Assembly: GCF_030412785.1 (NCBI RefSeq)
Contig: NZ_CP125295.1
Location: forward strand, 3,782,001-3,846,000
Direction of reading: 5' to 3'
Source: Paraburkholderia sabiae
GTDB taxonomy: Bacteria; Pseudomonadota; Gammaproteobacteria; Burkholderiales; Burkholderiaceae
DNA: 64,000 nt
Part shown: piece after piece, positions 18,884 through 27,580 of the stretch
Layout of the letters: the number at the start of each line of letters is the position of its first letter
Numbering within the stretch: the stretch's first letter is position 1
Position numbers and translations under genes: made by a program
The notes under the pieces: generated by a model
Seen by the model: only the letters and a program-made list of their open reading frames with translations
What the model was told of the DNA's origin: nothing
Database searches by the model: none

Positions 18884-19420
18884 ATGAGAAGCTGGATCAA
18901 TGCGATCGTGCTGTTCATCGCAAGCGCGGCCTGCGTGTCGCTGCATGCGCAGGAAGCGTCGTCGGCGGCGGGGCCGAACGAGCGCCGCAACTGGTACAGC
19001 GATCCGTTCTTCACGCTCTCGCACACGCTCGCCGATTGCCCCGTGCCGCTCGGTCCGATGATGACCCGCGCGCAGATGGAAGACGACGCGCACTATCGCG
19101 CCGAGCGCGGCACGACCTGCTGGCTCGCGCACAAATGCACGAAGCCGAACTCGTATATGTACGACGCGGACATCGCCAAAGCGATTCGCGCGCGCTTCAC
19201 GGACCCGCATGCATTCGACGGCTCGAGCGTGTGGATCACGGTGCAGCGCCGCTTCGTCTACGCGGAAGGCTGCGCGAATGCGTCGTTCGACAGACACGCG
19301 TTGCAGCAGCAACTCGAAGCGATTCCCGACGTCGAGCAGGTGTTCGTGCGCATCGGTGCGAGCACGCATGGAGCGATGCCCTACAAGACGCTTGCGGAAC
19401 CCGACCGCCAGCCGCAATAG
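18884..19420 (+). CDS. Exported hypothetical protein with a BON-like region (178 aa)
   Basis: ATG at 18884 has AAGGAGACGCGGAC directly upstream, an excellent ribosome site. An N-terminal signal peptide (MRSWINAIVLFIASAACVSLHA) predicts export to the periplasm. The mature part has several Cys (about residues 47, 76, 81 and 126) that could form disulfides. A C-terminal stretch (about 95-165: DIAKAIRARF..., ALQQQLEAIPDVEQVFVRIG) has the alpha/beta pattern of a BON domain, which would suggest envelope association. That family call is tentative. It begins 81 bp after the sigma-54 activator on the same strand, but a functional link is not evident. Confidence 0.75.
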   Translation: MRSWINAIVLFIASAACVSLHAQEASSAAGPNERRNWYSDPFFTLSHTLADCPVPLGPMMTRAQMEDDAHYRAERGTTCWLAHKCTKPNSYMYDADIAKAIRARFTDPHAFDGSSVWITVQRRFVYAEGCANASFDRHALQQQLEAIPDVEQVFVRIGASTHGAMPYKTLAEPDRQPQ

Positions 19421-19526
19421 CCCGATAACAGGCAAGCGACACGCATTCAATACCTGATAAACGCAATGCAAGGCGGCCATGGCACAATCCCGTTCGTCGA
19501 AAAAACAAAGGCCAACGGGGATTTCC

Positions 19527-19805
19527 ATGAAACGCAGTCAAACATCCGCCGCGCGTCAGACGCACTGGGTTCGCGGGGCATCGCTTGCCGCCGTCGTCGC
19601 GATGACGGGTGCGCTCGCCGCGTGCAGCAGCGCGCCGCCGCTTTTCTCGCCGGACGGGCGGCCCACCACGCTCGTGCAATGCCCGGCGGGCTCGGATAAC
19701 TGCGAACAGCAGGCGCAGGCCATGTGCGGCGGCGCGTTCGACGCCATGCGCACGACGACCGAAAACGGTGTGCGCAGTCTCCTGTACGCCTGCCGCGGAA
19801 AGTAA
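19527..19805 (+). CDS. Small putative lipoprotein (92 aa)
   Basis: The ATG at 19527 (MKRSQTSAARQ) has GGGGA upstream; an in-frame start at 19479 would add residues before the signal sequence and is less likely. The signal peptide ends in the lipobox LAAC, giving a lipidated cysteine followed by SSAPPLF, with no Asp at +2, so outer-membrane sorting is expected. The mature domain of about 60 residues has four further Cys (QCPAGSDNCEQ, MCGGAF, YACRGK), probably two disulfides. Function unknown. Confidence 0.75.
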   Translation: MKRSQTSAARQTHWVRGASLAAVVAMTGALAACSSAPPLFSPDGRPTTLVQCPAGSDNCEQQAQAMCGGAFDAMRTTTENGVRSLLYACRGK

Positions 19806-20266
19806 GCGGCGCTGCATCCACGGCATTCGCCATGCCGGACCGCGTTCGCGGCCGGCAACGCTTCGAAGGCCCGTCGAAGCCCAACATATCGCTTCGATAT
19901 ATCCCACGCTGCACGTCGAGGTCGATGCCGACGCATCGACCTGAACGTTGCAGCTTTCTCGCAGATCGGTTGATCCATCTGCCGATTTCTCCGCGTCATT
20001 GAACAACCGCCGATGCATGCGCTTCGCGCGACGTCGAAGCGTTGCGTCGAAGCGTTGCGCTGACGCATCGCGCGAGGCGCTTCCGTGCGGCGGCCAACGG
20101 AACGCGTCGATATCCTCGTATAGATTGTCCAGACAGGCGAATGCGAGACTTCATTCGCTTTCGGGAAGCGTGCATGCACACAACGACATTGAGAGAGCGG
20201 CAGTCGATTCCGGCGGCACACTTCGTGCTAACCGATGACGCCTTGCGAGGGACGACGGGGAAGGCA
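19806..20266. other. Intergenic region with a 13-bp tandem duplication
   Basis: About 460 bp without a recognisable gene. It contains GTCGAAGCGTTGC twice in immediate tandem (20033-20045, 20046-20058). An open frame runs through the right half into the next gene but has no ribosome site before 20267. Confidence 0.45.
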
Positions 20267-20470
20267 ATGAACCACGAGCAGATCGAGAAAGACATCGAGC
20301 ATCTGGAACACGTCATCTCGCGCATCTCTGCTGCCGACGGCATTCCGCTGTCATACTGGCGCAGCCGCATCGAATCGGTGTCGCTTGCTGCGCTCGTGCC
20401 GTCGCAGATCAGGCGCGTCCAGAGGCTGAGCGACGCACTGCACGCACTCGAAGTCCGTTACAAGCGTTGA
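20267..20470 (+). CDS. Small hypothetical helical protein (67 aa)
   Basis: ATG at 20267 with GGGGAAGG a few bases upstream. Almost entirely helical: NHEQIEKDIEHLEHVISRIS, then IPLSYWRSRIESVS and SQIRRVQRLSDALHALEVRY. No signal or membrane segment and no family recognised. Its stop lies 42 bp before the serine-hydrolase start on the same strand, so the two may be co-transcribed. A longer reading from 20042 is possible but lacks initiation signals. Confidence 0.6.
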   Translation: MNHEQIEKDIEHLEHVISRISAADGIPLSYWRSRIESVSLAALVPSQIRRVQRLSDALHALEVRYKR

Positions 20471-20511
20471 GCGCGGCCGCGTGGCGCGCGCATCGCTCAC
20501 CTGGATCGTCT

Positions 20512-21711
20512 ATGCATAGAGCAGGGTTCTCGGCCGCGCGCCTCACACGACTGACGGATGCGATGCAAGGCTACATCGATCGCGGCGAAGTGGCCGGCGT
20601 CGTCACGCTTGCATGGCGCAACGGCGAGATCGGGTTGTTCGACGCGCGCGGCTGGCGCGATGAAGGCGAGCGTCTGCCGATGCAGCGCGACACGCTGTTC
20701 CGGATTGCGTCGATGACCAAGCCGGTGACGAGCGCCGCGATCATGATGCTCGCCGAAGAAGACCGCCTCGCACTCGATGCGCCCGTCGCGCAATGGCTGC
20801 CGGAGCTTTCCGCGCCGCGCGTGCTGCGCGATCCGACCGGTTCGCTCGACAACACCGAGCCGGCGCGCGCGCCCATCACCGTGCTCGATCTGCTCACGCA
20901 TCGTGCGGGTTTCGCGTATCACTTCACATCGACGGGGCCGCTTGCGGGCGCGTATGCATCGGTGTTCAACGGCTTCGAATCGGGCGACAAGCCTGACGCA
21001 TGGCTTGCACGCATCGCGACGCTGCCGCTGATGTTCCATCCCGGCTCGCGCTGGCACTACGGCATCGCGACGGATGTGCTCGGCATGCTGATCCATCGGA
21101 TCAGCGGCCTCTCGCTCGGCGACTTTTTCCGCACGCGCATTTTCGAGCCGCTCGGCATGCGCGACACGGCGTTCGTCGTGCCCGACGCGCAGCTTGCGCG
21201 CCTCGCGACCGCCTATTCGATCGATCCTCACACGCGCCGGCGCGTGGTCGAAGACCGTCCGCCCGCGAGCCGCTGGGCGAATCCGAAGCGCTTTCATAGC
21301 GGTGGCGGCGGGCTCGTATCGACGGCGGAAGACTATCTGCAGTTCGCGCGGCTGCTGCTCGGGCGCGGCCGCGTCGACGACGTGCGTCTACTGTCGCACC
21401 GTTCCGTCGATCTGATGCGCAGCAACTTTCTCGCGCGCGACCAGCGGCGCATGCCATCCATCGGACACGTGCAGTGGTCGGGGCAGGGCTTCGGCCTCGG
21501 GCTTTCCATCGTCGACGATCCCGCGCAGCAATTGCCGCTCGGTTACCGGTCGGCGGGATCGTTCGGATGGCCAGGCGCCTACGGCACCAGCTGGTTCGCC
21601 GATCCCGTCGAAAACCTGATCGGACAGATGCTGATCCAGCGGCGATCCGTCGAACCGTTCGACATGGTCGTCGATTTCGAGCGCCGTCTTTACGACGCGA
21701 TCGACGATTGA
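20512..21711 (+). CDS. Serine hydrolase of the beta-lactamase / EstB esterase family
   Basis: About 399 residues from ATG 20512 (MHRAGFSAARLTRL); the frame is open upstream to 20467. The class C beta-lactamase-like fold is clear: the nucleophile motif SMTK (in RIASMTKPVTSAAIM), the second motif region WHYGIATDVLGMLI where Tyr is conserved, and a C-terminal GYRSAGSFGWPGAYGTSWF with the glycine-rich strand. No signal peptide, so a cytoplasmic esterase or amidase, like EstB of Burkholderia gladioli, is more likely than a secreted lactamase. Substrate unknown. Transcribed after the small helical protein and followed by the H-NS gene on the same strand. Confidence 0.87.
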   Translation: MHRAGFSAARLTRLTDAMQGYIDRGEVAGVVTLAWRNGEIGLFDARGWRDEGERLPMQRDTLFRIASMTKPVTSAAIMMLAEEDRLALDAPVAQWLPELSAPRVLRDPTGSLDNTEPARAPITVLDLLTHRAGFAYHFTSTGPLAGAYASVFNGFESGDKPDAWLARIATLPLMFHPGSRWHYGIATDVLGMLIHRISGLSLGDFFRTRIFEPLGMRDTAFVVPDAQLARLATAYSIDPHTRRRVVEDRPPASRWANPKRFHSGGGGLVSTAEDYLQFARLLLGRGRVDDVRLLSHRSVDLMRSNFLARDQRRMPSIGHVQWSGQGFGLGLSIVDDPAQQLPLGYRSAGSFGWPGAYGTSWFADPVENLIGQMLIQRRSVEPFDMVVDFERRLYDAIDD

Positions 21712-21788
21712 CGGCCGCTTGATTGACCAGGCGCAGTGCTCGTGAATCTCTGACAGCACAGCACTGCTACCCGGCACTTTTTAGGTCT

Positions 21789-21811
21789 GGTACGGTCTCA
21801 GTTGCCGTACC
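21789..21811. promoter_or_regulatory. Inverted repeat upstream of the H-NS gene
   Basis: GGTACGG (21789-21795) and CCGTACC (21805-21811) are perfect 7-bp arms around a 9-nt loop. They end 23 bp before the H-NS start codon and just before the AAGGAG ribosome site. A candidate operator or 5' stem-loop controlling H-NS level. Confidence 0.5.
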
Positions 21812-21834
21812 GCCTTCCAAGGAGACCTCGCCAG

Positions 21835-22125
21835 ATGGCCACATACAGACAGCTGACCGCCCAGCTCGAAAAGCTTCAGAAAGAGATGGAACAGGCACGA
21901 GAACAGGAAGTGACCCAGGCGATCGCTGACATCAAACAGAAGATCGCTGACTACGGCATCACTGCCGAAGAACTCGGGTTCTCGACCAAAACGCGCGCGC
22001 CGCGCAAGCCCGCGTTGCCGCCGAAATACCGCAACCCGAAGACGGGCGAAACCTGGAGCGGACGTGGCCGCGCGCCGGGCTGGCTTGCGGGTAAGAATCG
22101 CGAGAAGTTTCTGATCGAAGAGTGA
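21835..22125 (+). CDS. H-NS family nucleoid-associated protein (96 aa)
   Basis: ATG at 21835 preceded by AAGGAGACCTCGCCAG. The N-terminal 45 residues are a coiled-coil oligomerisation region (LTAQLEKLQKEMEQAREQEV). The C-terminus has the complete H-NS DNA-binding signature, PPKYRNPKTGETWSGRGRAP followed by GWLAG. Length and layout match the short H-NS/Bv3F-type proteins of Burkholderiaceae, which bind curved AT-rich DNA and silence genes. Stand-alone gene, no partner beside it. Possibly autoregulated through the inverted repeat at 21789-21811 (inference). Confidence 0.93.
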   Translation: MATYRQLTAQLEKLQKEMEQAREQEVTQAIADIKQKIADYGITAEELGFSTKTRAPRKPALPPKYRNPKTGETWSGRGRAPGWLAGKNREKFLIEE

Positions 22126-22693
22126 AGCGAGACTGCCGCGTCCTTCGATGAACGATGGGCGCGATGGCGCTTCTTCCTGTTTTCTCTTTGTCTGCGATGG
22201 CGGCCGGCTTCAGGCGGTGAGCCAGGTCGCGTCTCTTAAGCGCACCGTCGCGCGAATCCCGAAAACTCTCACCTTTTCCTCGCGCTGATCCTTCGCGGGA
22301 TCGCGGCGCGTTCGCTGGCGCGTGCACGCGGATCTTCGCTCGACGTAGTGCCGGACGCTTTATCCTGCTTTTCAATGACGGCGCGAGATCCTTATACGGC
22401 AAGGGTTTGCGGGCTTCGATGCGAAGCAGTCTCCCACCTTCGCACTTACGGCTGGCGGCGTTGCTCGCTCATATCTTGCAGATACCGCACCCGCGAAAAG
22501 CGGCGCGTTAAGTGTCGTCTTTCTCCCTTCCCGAAAACGCTCACCTAAACCATTCGCACGCACGTCGGCGATCACTCAGTGGAAACCCGGAGTTGAGTGC
22601 GCCTCATACCCCGGATCACAAAACATCGCTTCATCGTCCTGCTTTTCGGCCAGCACAATCAGCGCATCCAACTCGAACCTGATGGAACCTGAC
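22126..22693. other. Intergenic region before the fae-like gene
   Basis: About 570 bp between two rightward genes. I find no convincing gene, hairpin terminator or repeat. Short frames on both strands lack ribosome sites. It presumably contains the promoter of the aldehyde cluster. Confidence 0.4.
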
Positions 22694-23212
22694 ATGAGCG
22701 CAACTGAAAAGAACCTGTTTATCGGCGAAGGCTTCGAAGGCCCCGGCGTCAACCTCGCGCACATCAACGTGCTGGTCGGCCCGCGCAACGGCCCCGCTGG
22801 CCAGGCATTCGCAACCGCATTGGCGACGCCGTCCGCCGGCCACGCGCCGTTCGTCGTGATCGCGCGTCCGGGCGTGCCGACCAAGCCGCTGACGCTGTAC
22901 GTGAACAAGGCGCAGATCGACGGCGACTTCCACGGCAACGCGACGTGGGGCGCATCGCAGGCAGGCATCGCGAAGGCGGTCGCCGAGTCGCTCGAAAACG
23001 GCACGCTGCCGCCCGAAGCGGAAAACGACTGGGTCGTCGTGTCGGCGAACTGGGTCAACCCGAAGACCGACGATCTCGACGCCGTCTTCGAGAACAACTA
23101 CCGCGCGTGCAAGAACGCGATTCTCGCAGCGATGAAGGGCTTGCCGCACAAGGAAGAAGTGTTCGCCGCCGCGCGTGAAGTGTCGAACCCGTTCTATACG
23201 CCGAAGCGCTAA
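22694..23212 (+). CDS. Formaldehyde-activating enzyme homologue (Fae family)
   Basis: 172 residues from ATG 22694; an in-frame ATG at 22682 adds four residues. Fae condenses formaldehyde with tetrahydromethanopterin to methylene-H4MPT. The family signature GEGFEGPGVNLAHINVLVG is present, with the catalytic histidine at His23, then a conserved GPAGQAFATAL helix and the strand ending KPLTLYVNKAQI. The length equals that of true Fae proteins. No other H4MPT-pathway gene (mtdB, mch, fhc) lies in this window; the neighbours are an aldo/keto reductase, an aldehyde dehydrogenase and an MFS carrier. It may be an orphan Fae paralogue acting on another small aldehyde. Family assignment is secure, reaction is not. 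Confidence 0.9.
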   Translation: MSATEKNLFIGEGFEGPGVNLAHINVLVGPRNGPAGQAFATALATPSAGHAPFVVIARPGVPTKPLTLYVNKAQIDGDFHGNATWGASQAGIAKAVAESLENGTLPPEAENDWVVVSANWVNPKTDDLDAVFENNYRACKNAILAAMKGLPHKEEVFAAAREVSNPFYTPKR

Positions 23213-23249
23213 GCCAACACGAAAACCGATTAATGAGCGTGCCCTTACG

Positions 23250-23525
23250 GGCATGGGACCAGAGTAAGGCGCTAAAGCGCCAACTCTGGCCGACACCGCA
23301 TGGGACGGGAGTAAGCGCTGAAGCGCTAACTTCCGTCGACCGCGAGTGGGGCCCGAGTAGGCGCTGAAGCGCCAACTCAGGCCGACACCGCATGGGACGG
23401 GAGTAAGCGCTGAAGCGCTAACTTGCGTCGACCGCGAGTGGGGCCCGAGTAGGCGCTGAAGCGCCAACTCAGGCCGATACCGCATGGGACGGGAGTAAGC
23501 GCTAAAGCGCTAACTCCCGTCGACA
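23250..23525. repeat. Tandem array of six hairpin units (three ~92-bp dimers)
   Basis: Two alternating ~45-bp unit types: GAGTAGGCGCTGAAGCGCC followed by AACTC, and GAGTAAGCGCTGAAGCGCT followed by AACTT/C. They are separated by GGCCGACACCGCATGGGACG and GTCGACCGCGAGTGGGGCCC. The best-conserved dimers begin at 23341 and 23433, 92 bp apart. Each unit folds into a short stem-loop. The array fills almost the whole gap between the fae-like gene and the aldo/keto reductase and ends just before its ribosome site. A single unit recurs at 17268-17325. Confidence 0.92.
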
Positions 23526-23537
23526 CAGGAGACAAAC

Positions 23538-24581
23538 ATGGAATACGTTCGCCTCGGCCAGTCGGGCCTGAAGGTTTCGCGTCTGTGCCTCGGCACGATG
23601 AACATGGGCACGCCGCAATGGAAGCCGTGGATTTTCGATGAAGCGCAAAGCGAGCCGATCGTGCGTCACGCGCTCGAAGCCGGCGTCAACTTCATCGACC
23701 TCGCCGACTTCTACTCGACGGGCGTCGGCGAAGAAGTGGTCGGCCGCATTTTGAAGCGCCTCGCGCGCCGCGAAGAAATCGTCGTGACGACCAAGGTCGG
23801 CTACGACATGGGCACGTACCAGAACGCGGGCGGCCATTCGCGCAAGCACATCATGGACGGCATCGACGGCTCGCTGAAGCGTCTGGATATGGACTACGTC
23901 GATATCTTCATGCTGCATTTCTTCGACGTGAACACGCCCGTCGAGGAAACGATGGGCGCGATGAACGACATCGTGCGCGCGGGCAAGGCGCGCTACATCG
24001 GCGTATCGACGATGTACACGTGGCAGTTCGCGAAGATCATGCAGGTCTGCGAGCGCAATGGCTGGCACAAGCCGATCAACATGCAGCTGCAGCTGAACCT
24101 CGCGTATCGCGAGGAAGAACGCGAAATGATTCCGTATTGCCAGGATCAGGGCGTCGGCGTGTCGGTGTTCAGCCCGCTCGCACGCGGCCTGCTGACGAGC
24201 GACGCGCAATCCACTCGCAACCAGACCGACTTCTTCACCGCACAGATGTATGGCGATGTGGCTTCGCGCGAAATCGCGGCATCGGTGGCGCGTGTGGCGG
24301 CGAAGCGCGGCGTGTCGGCGGCGCAGATCGCGCAGGCGTGGGTGCTGCAGCGCGAAGGCATCGCAAGCATGCTGGTCGGCGCGGATTCGCCGGCGCAATT
24401 CGACAGCGCGCTGGCCGCACTGAACACGAAGTTCGACGCAGACGAACTGCACGAGCTGGAGCGCAACTACACGCCGTGCGATCTGATCAACGACTACACG
24501 GCAGGCAAGCGCATCGCGCGCGAAGCACGCCTGGCGCAAGGCGTGTTCGCCGATGCCGCCAACATGGATAAAGCAGCATGA
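23538..24581 (+). CDS. Aldo/keto reductase
   Basis: 347 residues, NADPH-dependent (beta/alpha)8 barrel. The catalytic tetrad is intact: Asp54, Tyr59 (in FIDLADFYS), Lys86 (TTKVGYD) and His127 (DIFMLHFFD). The C-terminal cofactor region GADSPAQFDSALAAL is typical of the YajO/YghZ-like branch acting on aldehydes or sugars. ATG at 23538 has CAGGAGACAAAC upstream, immediately after the hairpin array. Its stop overlaps the start of the aldehyde dehydrogenase gene (ATGA at 24578-24581), so the two are translationally coupled and likely interconvert related aldehydes. Substrate not identified. Confidence 0.92.
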   Translation: MEYVRLGQSGLKVSRLCLGTMNMGTPQWKPWIFDEAQSEPIVRHALEAGVNFIDLADFYSTGVGEEVVGRILKRLARREEIVVTTKVGYDMGTYQNAGGHSRKHIMDGIDGSLKRLDMDYVDIFMLHFFDVNTPVEETMGAMNDIVRAGKARYIGVSTMYTWQFAKIMQVCERNGWHKPINMQLQLNLAYREEEREMIPYCQDQGVGVSVFSPLARGLLTSDAQSTRNQTDFFTAQMYGDVASREIAASVARVAAKRGVSAAQIAQAWVLQREGIASMLVGADSPAQFDSALAALNTKFDADELHELERNYTPCDLINDYTAGKRIAREARLAQGVFADAANMDKAA

Positions 24582-26017
24582 GCGAATTTCTCCGCACAGG
24601 CCACTACATCAACGGCGAGTGGTACGAAAGCGCGAACACGTATGCGGTTCGCAATCCGGCGACGGGCGACGTGATCGCGAACGTCGCGAAGGGCGGCGCG
24701 CAGGAAACGCAGCAGGCCATCGACGCCGCCGAGCGCGCATTCCCCGCCTGGCGCGCGCTGACCGCGAAAGAGCGCGGCGCACGCGTGAAGCGCTGGGGCG
24801 AGCTGATGCTCGAACATCGCGATGCACTCGCCGAACTGCTGACGCGCGAGCAGGGCAAGCCGCTCGCCGAAGCAAAAGGCGAAGTCGGCTACGCGGCCAG
24901 CTTCTTCGAGTGGTTCGCCGAAGAAGCGAAGCGCAGCTACGGCGACGTGATTCCGAGCCCGAAGCCCGATTCGAAGATCATCGTCACGCGTGAACCCGTC
25001 GGCGTGGTCGCGGCGATCACGCCGTGGAATTTTCCGCTCGCGATGATCACGCGCAAGGCCGGTCCCGCGCTCGCGGCCGGTTGCACGATGGTGCTGAAGC
25101 CTTCGGAAGAAACGCCGCTGTCCGCGTTCGCGCTGGCCGTGCTCGCCGAACGCGCGGGCATTCCGGCGGGCGTGTTCAACATCGTGTCGGGCGATGCCGT
25201 GGCGATTGGCGGTGTGCTGACGGAATCGCCCGTCGTGCGCAAGCTGTCGTTCACGGGCTCGACGCGCGTCGGCAAGCTGCTCGCGAAGCAGTCGGCGGAT
25301 ACGCTGAAGAAGCTGTCGCTGGAACTGGGCGGCAATGCGCCGTTCATCGTGTTCGACGACGCCGATGTCGACGCCGCCGTGCAGGGCGCGATGGCGTCGA
25401 AGTTCCGCAACACGGGGCAGACCTGCGTGTGCGTGAACCGCTTCTACGTACAGGACGGCATCTACGATGCGTTCACGAAGGCGCTGACGGAAGCCGTCAG
25501 GAAGATGCGCGTCGGCGATGCGCTGAAGGGCGAAGTCGAGCAAGGTCCGCTGATCAACGAAGCAGCGTTGATGAAAGTCGAAGCGCACGTCGCGGATGCA
25601 TTGCAACATGGCGCCCGCGCGCTGACGGGCGGCAAGCGTCATTCGCTCGGCGGCACGTTCTACGAACCGACCGTGCTCGTCGATGCATCGCAACCGATGC
25701 TGATCGCCGAAGAAGAAACCTTCGGCCCCGTCGCAGCCTGCTTCCGCTTCAAGACGGAAGACGAAGCGATCAAGGCCGCGAACGATACGCCGTTCGGTCT
25801 GTCCGCGTACTTCTACACGCGCGACCTCGGCCGCGCGTGGCGTGTCGCGGAAGCGCTCGAAAGCGGCATGGTCGGCATCAACGAAGGCATCATCTCGACG
25901 GAAGTGGCGCCGTTCGGCGGCGTCAAGCAGTCGGGCCTCGGCCGCGAAGGCTCGAAGTACGGCATGGATGAGTACGTCGAGCTGAAGTACATGATGATGG
26001 GCGGCCTCGGCCGCTGA
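24578..26017 (+). CDS. gabD: NAD(P)+-dependent aldehyde dehydrogenase, succinate-semialdehyde dehydrogenase type
   Basis: 479 residues. All ALDH landmarks are present: VVAAITPWNFPLAM for cofactor binding, the FTGSTRVGK turn, the general base Glu249 in LSLELGGNAP and the nucleophile Cys283 in NTGQTCVC. The second Cys next to it and the C-terminal GLGREGSKYGMDEYVELKYM are typical of GabD-type enzymes, so semialdehyde substrates are probable. Translationally coupled to the upstream aldo/keto reductase by a 4-bp overlap. Together with the fae-like gene and the carrier it looks like a route to take up a compound and oxidise the aldehyde it yields. The gabD symbol reflects sequence type only; no GABA transaminase is adjacent. 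Confidence 0.9.
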   Translation: MSEFLRTGHYINGEWYESANTYAVRNPATGDVIANVAKGGAQETQQAIDAAERAFPAWRALTAKERGARVKRWGELMLEHRDALAELLTREQGKPLAEAKGEVGYAASFFEWFAEEAKRSYGDVIPSPKPDSKIIVTREPVGVVAAITPWNFPLAMITRKAGPALAAGCTMVLKPSEETPLSAFALAVLAERAGIPAGVFNIVSGDAVAIGGVLTESPVVRKLSFTGSTRVGKLLAKQSADTLKKLSLELGGNAPFIVFDDADVDAAVQGAMASKFRNTGQTCVCVNRFYVQDGIYDAFTKALTEAVRKMRVGDALKGEVEQGPLINEAALMKVEAHVADALQHGARALTGGKRHSLGGTFYEPTVLVDASQPMLIAEEETFGPVAACFRFKTEDEAIKAANDTPFGLSAYFYTRDLGRAWRVAEALESGMVGINEGIISTEVAPFGGVKQSGLGREGSKYGMDEYVELKYMMMGGLGR

Positions 26018-26111
26018 TCGCCGGTACTTCGTCCGCCACGCGCGGCGGATGGCAAGGGAGTACGCGTCCCGGCGCGCACCACGGGACGCGCGACATAACG
26101 AAGGAGACATC

Positions 26112-27515
26112 TTGAGCGATCAAGACCTGCTCGCGCGGCCGTCCGGTCTCGCGTCCCCATCCCCGCGCGTCGCCGCGCCGGCTCACGCGCCACGCGCCGA
26201 CGCCAACACCATCTCGCTCGACGACGTTCCGCTCAACGGCTTTCACATCAAGATCGCCGGGCTGACGTTCGGCGCGCATTTCACGGAAGGCTACGCGCTC
26301 GGCACGATCGGCTATGCGCTTGCGACTTTGAACAGGCAGATGCCGCTCGATGCGTTCTGGCAAGGCATGATCGGCAGCTCGGCGCTGATGGGCATTTTCG
26401 TCGGCAGCCTGATCTTCGGCTGGCTGTCGGACCGCATGGGCCGCCAGCGCATTTTCCTGTTGAGCTTTCTGATCATCACGCTCGCGGCGTTCGCGCAGTT
26501 CTATGTGTCGTCGCCGGCGATGCTGTGCGCGCTGCGTGTGCTGATCGGCTTCGGCATGGGCGGCGATTTCGCCGTCGGTCACGCGATTCTCGCGGAGTTC
26601 TCGCCGCGCAAGCATCGCGGCACGCTGCTCGGCTCGTTCAGCGTGATCTGGACGATCGGCTACGTGGTCGCGAACGTGCTCGGTCTGTACTACGCCGATG
26701 CATCGCCCGATGCGTGGCGCTGGCTGCTCGCGTCGGCGGGCGTGCCGGCTCTGGCCGTGCTGTTCCTGCGCATCGGCACGCCGGAATCGCCGCGCTGGCT
26801 GCACGGCAAGGGACGCATCGAAGAAGCGAAAGCCGTCGTGCTGAAATACTTCGGCCCGAACGTGACGCTCGACGGCGCGCACGACGATCATGCGCACAGC
26901 GGCCACGGCGGTTTTGCGCGGCTGTTCCAGCGCGATCTGATCCGCCGCACGGTTTTCAACTGCGCGTTCTTCGTGTGCCTCGTGATTCCGTACTTCGCGA
27001 TCTACACGTTCCTGCCGTCGATCCTCAAAGCGATTCATCTCGACAACGGCTCGGGCGCGGACTTCCTGTTGAACGGCTTTCTCGTGGTCGGCGCGCTGCT
27101 CGGCATCTGGCTAACGATCGCGCTGTCGCGTCGCGCGTTCCTGATCGGCTCGTTCGCGGTGACGTGCGTGTCGCTGTTCGCGCTCGCCGTGCTGCCGGAA
27201 TCGGCGGCGTTGTGGATGATCGTCGCGTTCGCGGTCTTCACGCTGACGATGTCGGCGTTCTCGAACCTGGTTGGCGTGTTCCCGCCCGAATGCTTCCCGA
27301 CGGAAGTGCGCGCGTGCGGCGTCGGCCTCGCGATCGCGTGCAGCCGTTTAGGTTCGGCTGTCGGTACGTTTTTGCTGCCGCTCGGCATCGCGCAACTCGG
27401 CTTTCATTCGACGATGCTCGCGCTCTCTGCCGTGCTGCTGGTCGGCATGATCGTGTCGATTGCGTGGGCGCCTGAAACGAAGCATCTGACGTTGAATCAG
27501 GCGAGCGGGGCGTAG
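26112..27515 (+). CDS. MFS metabolite:H+ symporter
   Basis: I place the start at TTG 26112 because AAGGAGACATC sits directly before it; this gives 467 residues. The frame is open up to 26049 but has no site there. Twelve hydrophobic segments are arranged 6+6 with MFS signatures GWLSDRMGRQRIF after TM2 and the charged motif before TM6 (LAEFSPRKHRGTLLGSF); the second half has FPTEVRACGVGLA. This pattern is that of the AAHS/sugar-porter group importing organic acids or related metabolites. It is the last gene of the fae-AKR-ALDH-MFS cluster, 94 bp after the dehydrogenase, and is followed by a strong terminator. Confidence 0.9.
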   Translation: MSDQDLLARPSGLASPSPRVAAPAHAPRADANTISLDDVPLNGFHIKIAGLTFGAHFTEGYALGTIGYALATLNRQMPLDAFWQGMIGSSALMGIFVGSLIFGWLSDRMGRQRIFLLSFLIITLAAFAQFYVSSPAMLCALRVLIGFGMGGDFAVGHAILAEFSPRKHRGTLLGSFSVIWTIGYVVANVLGLYYADASPDAWRWLLASAGVPALAVLFLRIGTPESPRWLHGKGRIEEAKAVVLKYFGPNVTLDGAHDDHAHSGHGGFARLFQRDLIRRTVFNCAFFVCLVIPYFAIYTFLPSILKAIHLDNGSGADFLLNGFLVVGALLGIWLTIALSRRAFLIGSFAVTCVSLFALAVLPESAALWMIVAFAVFTLTMSAFSNLVGVFPPECFPTEVRACGVGLAIACSRLGSAVGTFLLPLGIAQLGFHSTMLALSAVLLVGMIVSIAWAPETKHLTLNQASGA

Positions 27516-27542
27516 CGCCCGTCGCGTTTCTTCTCTTCGGCT

Positions 27543-27580
27543 GAAGCCCGAAGCGCCCTATGGGTGCTTCGGGCTTTTTT
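27543..27580 (+). terminator. Intrinsic terminator of the aldehyde cluster
   Basis: A 15-bp stem with one G-U pair (27544-27558 with 27562-27576), a 3-nt loop and a six-T tail. It begins 29 bp after the MFS stop. Confidence 0.92.

Noticed and set aside
23250..23525. Possible CRISPR array
   Set aside because: The intervals are themselves repeated and every unit is a hairpin. There are no unique spacers, no leader and no cas genes.
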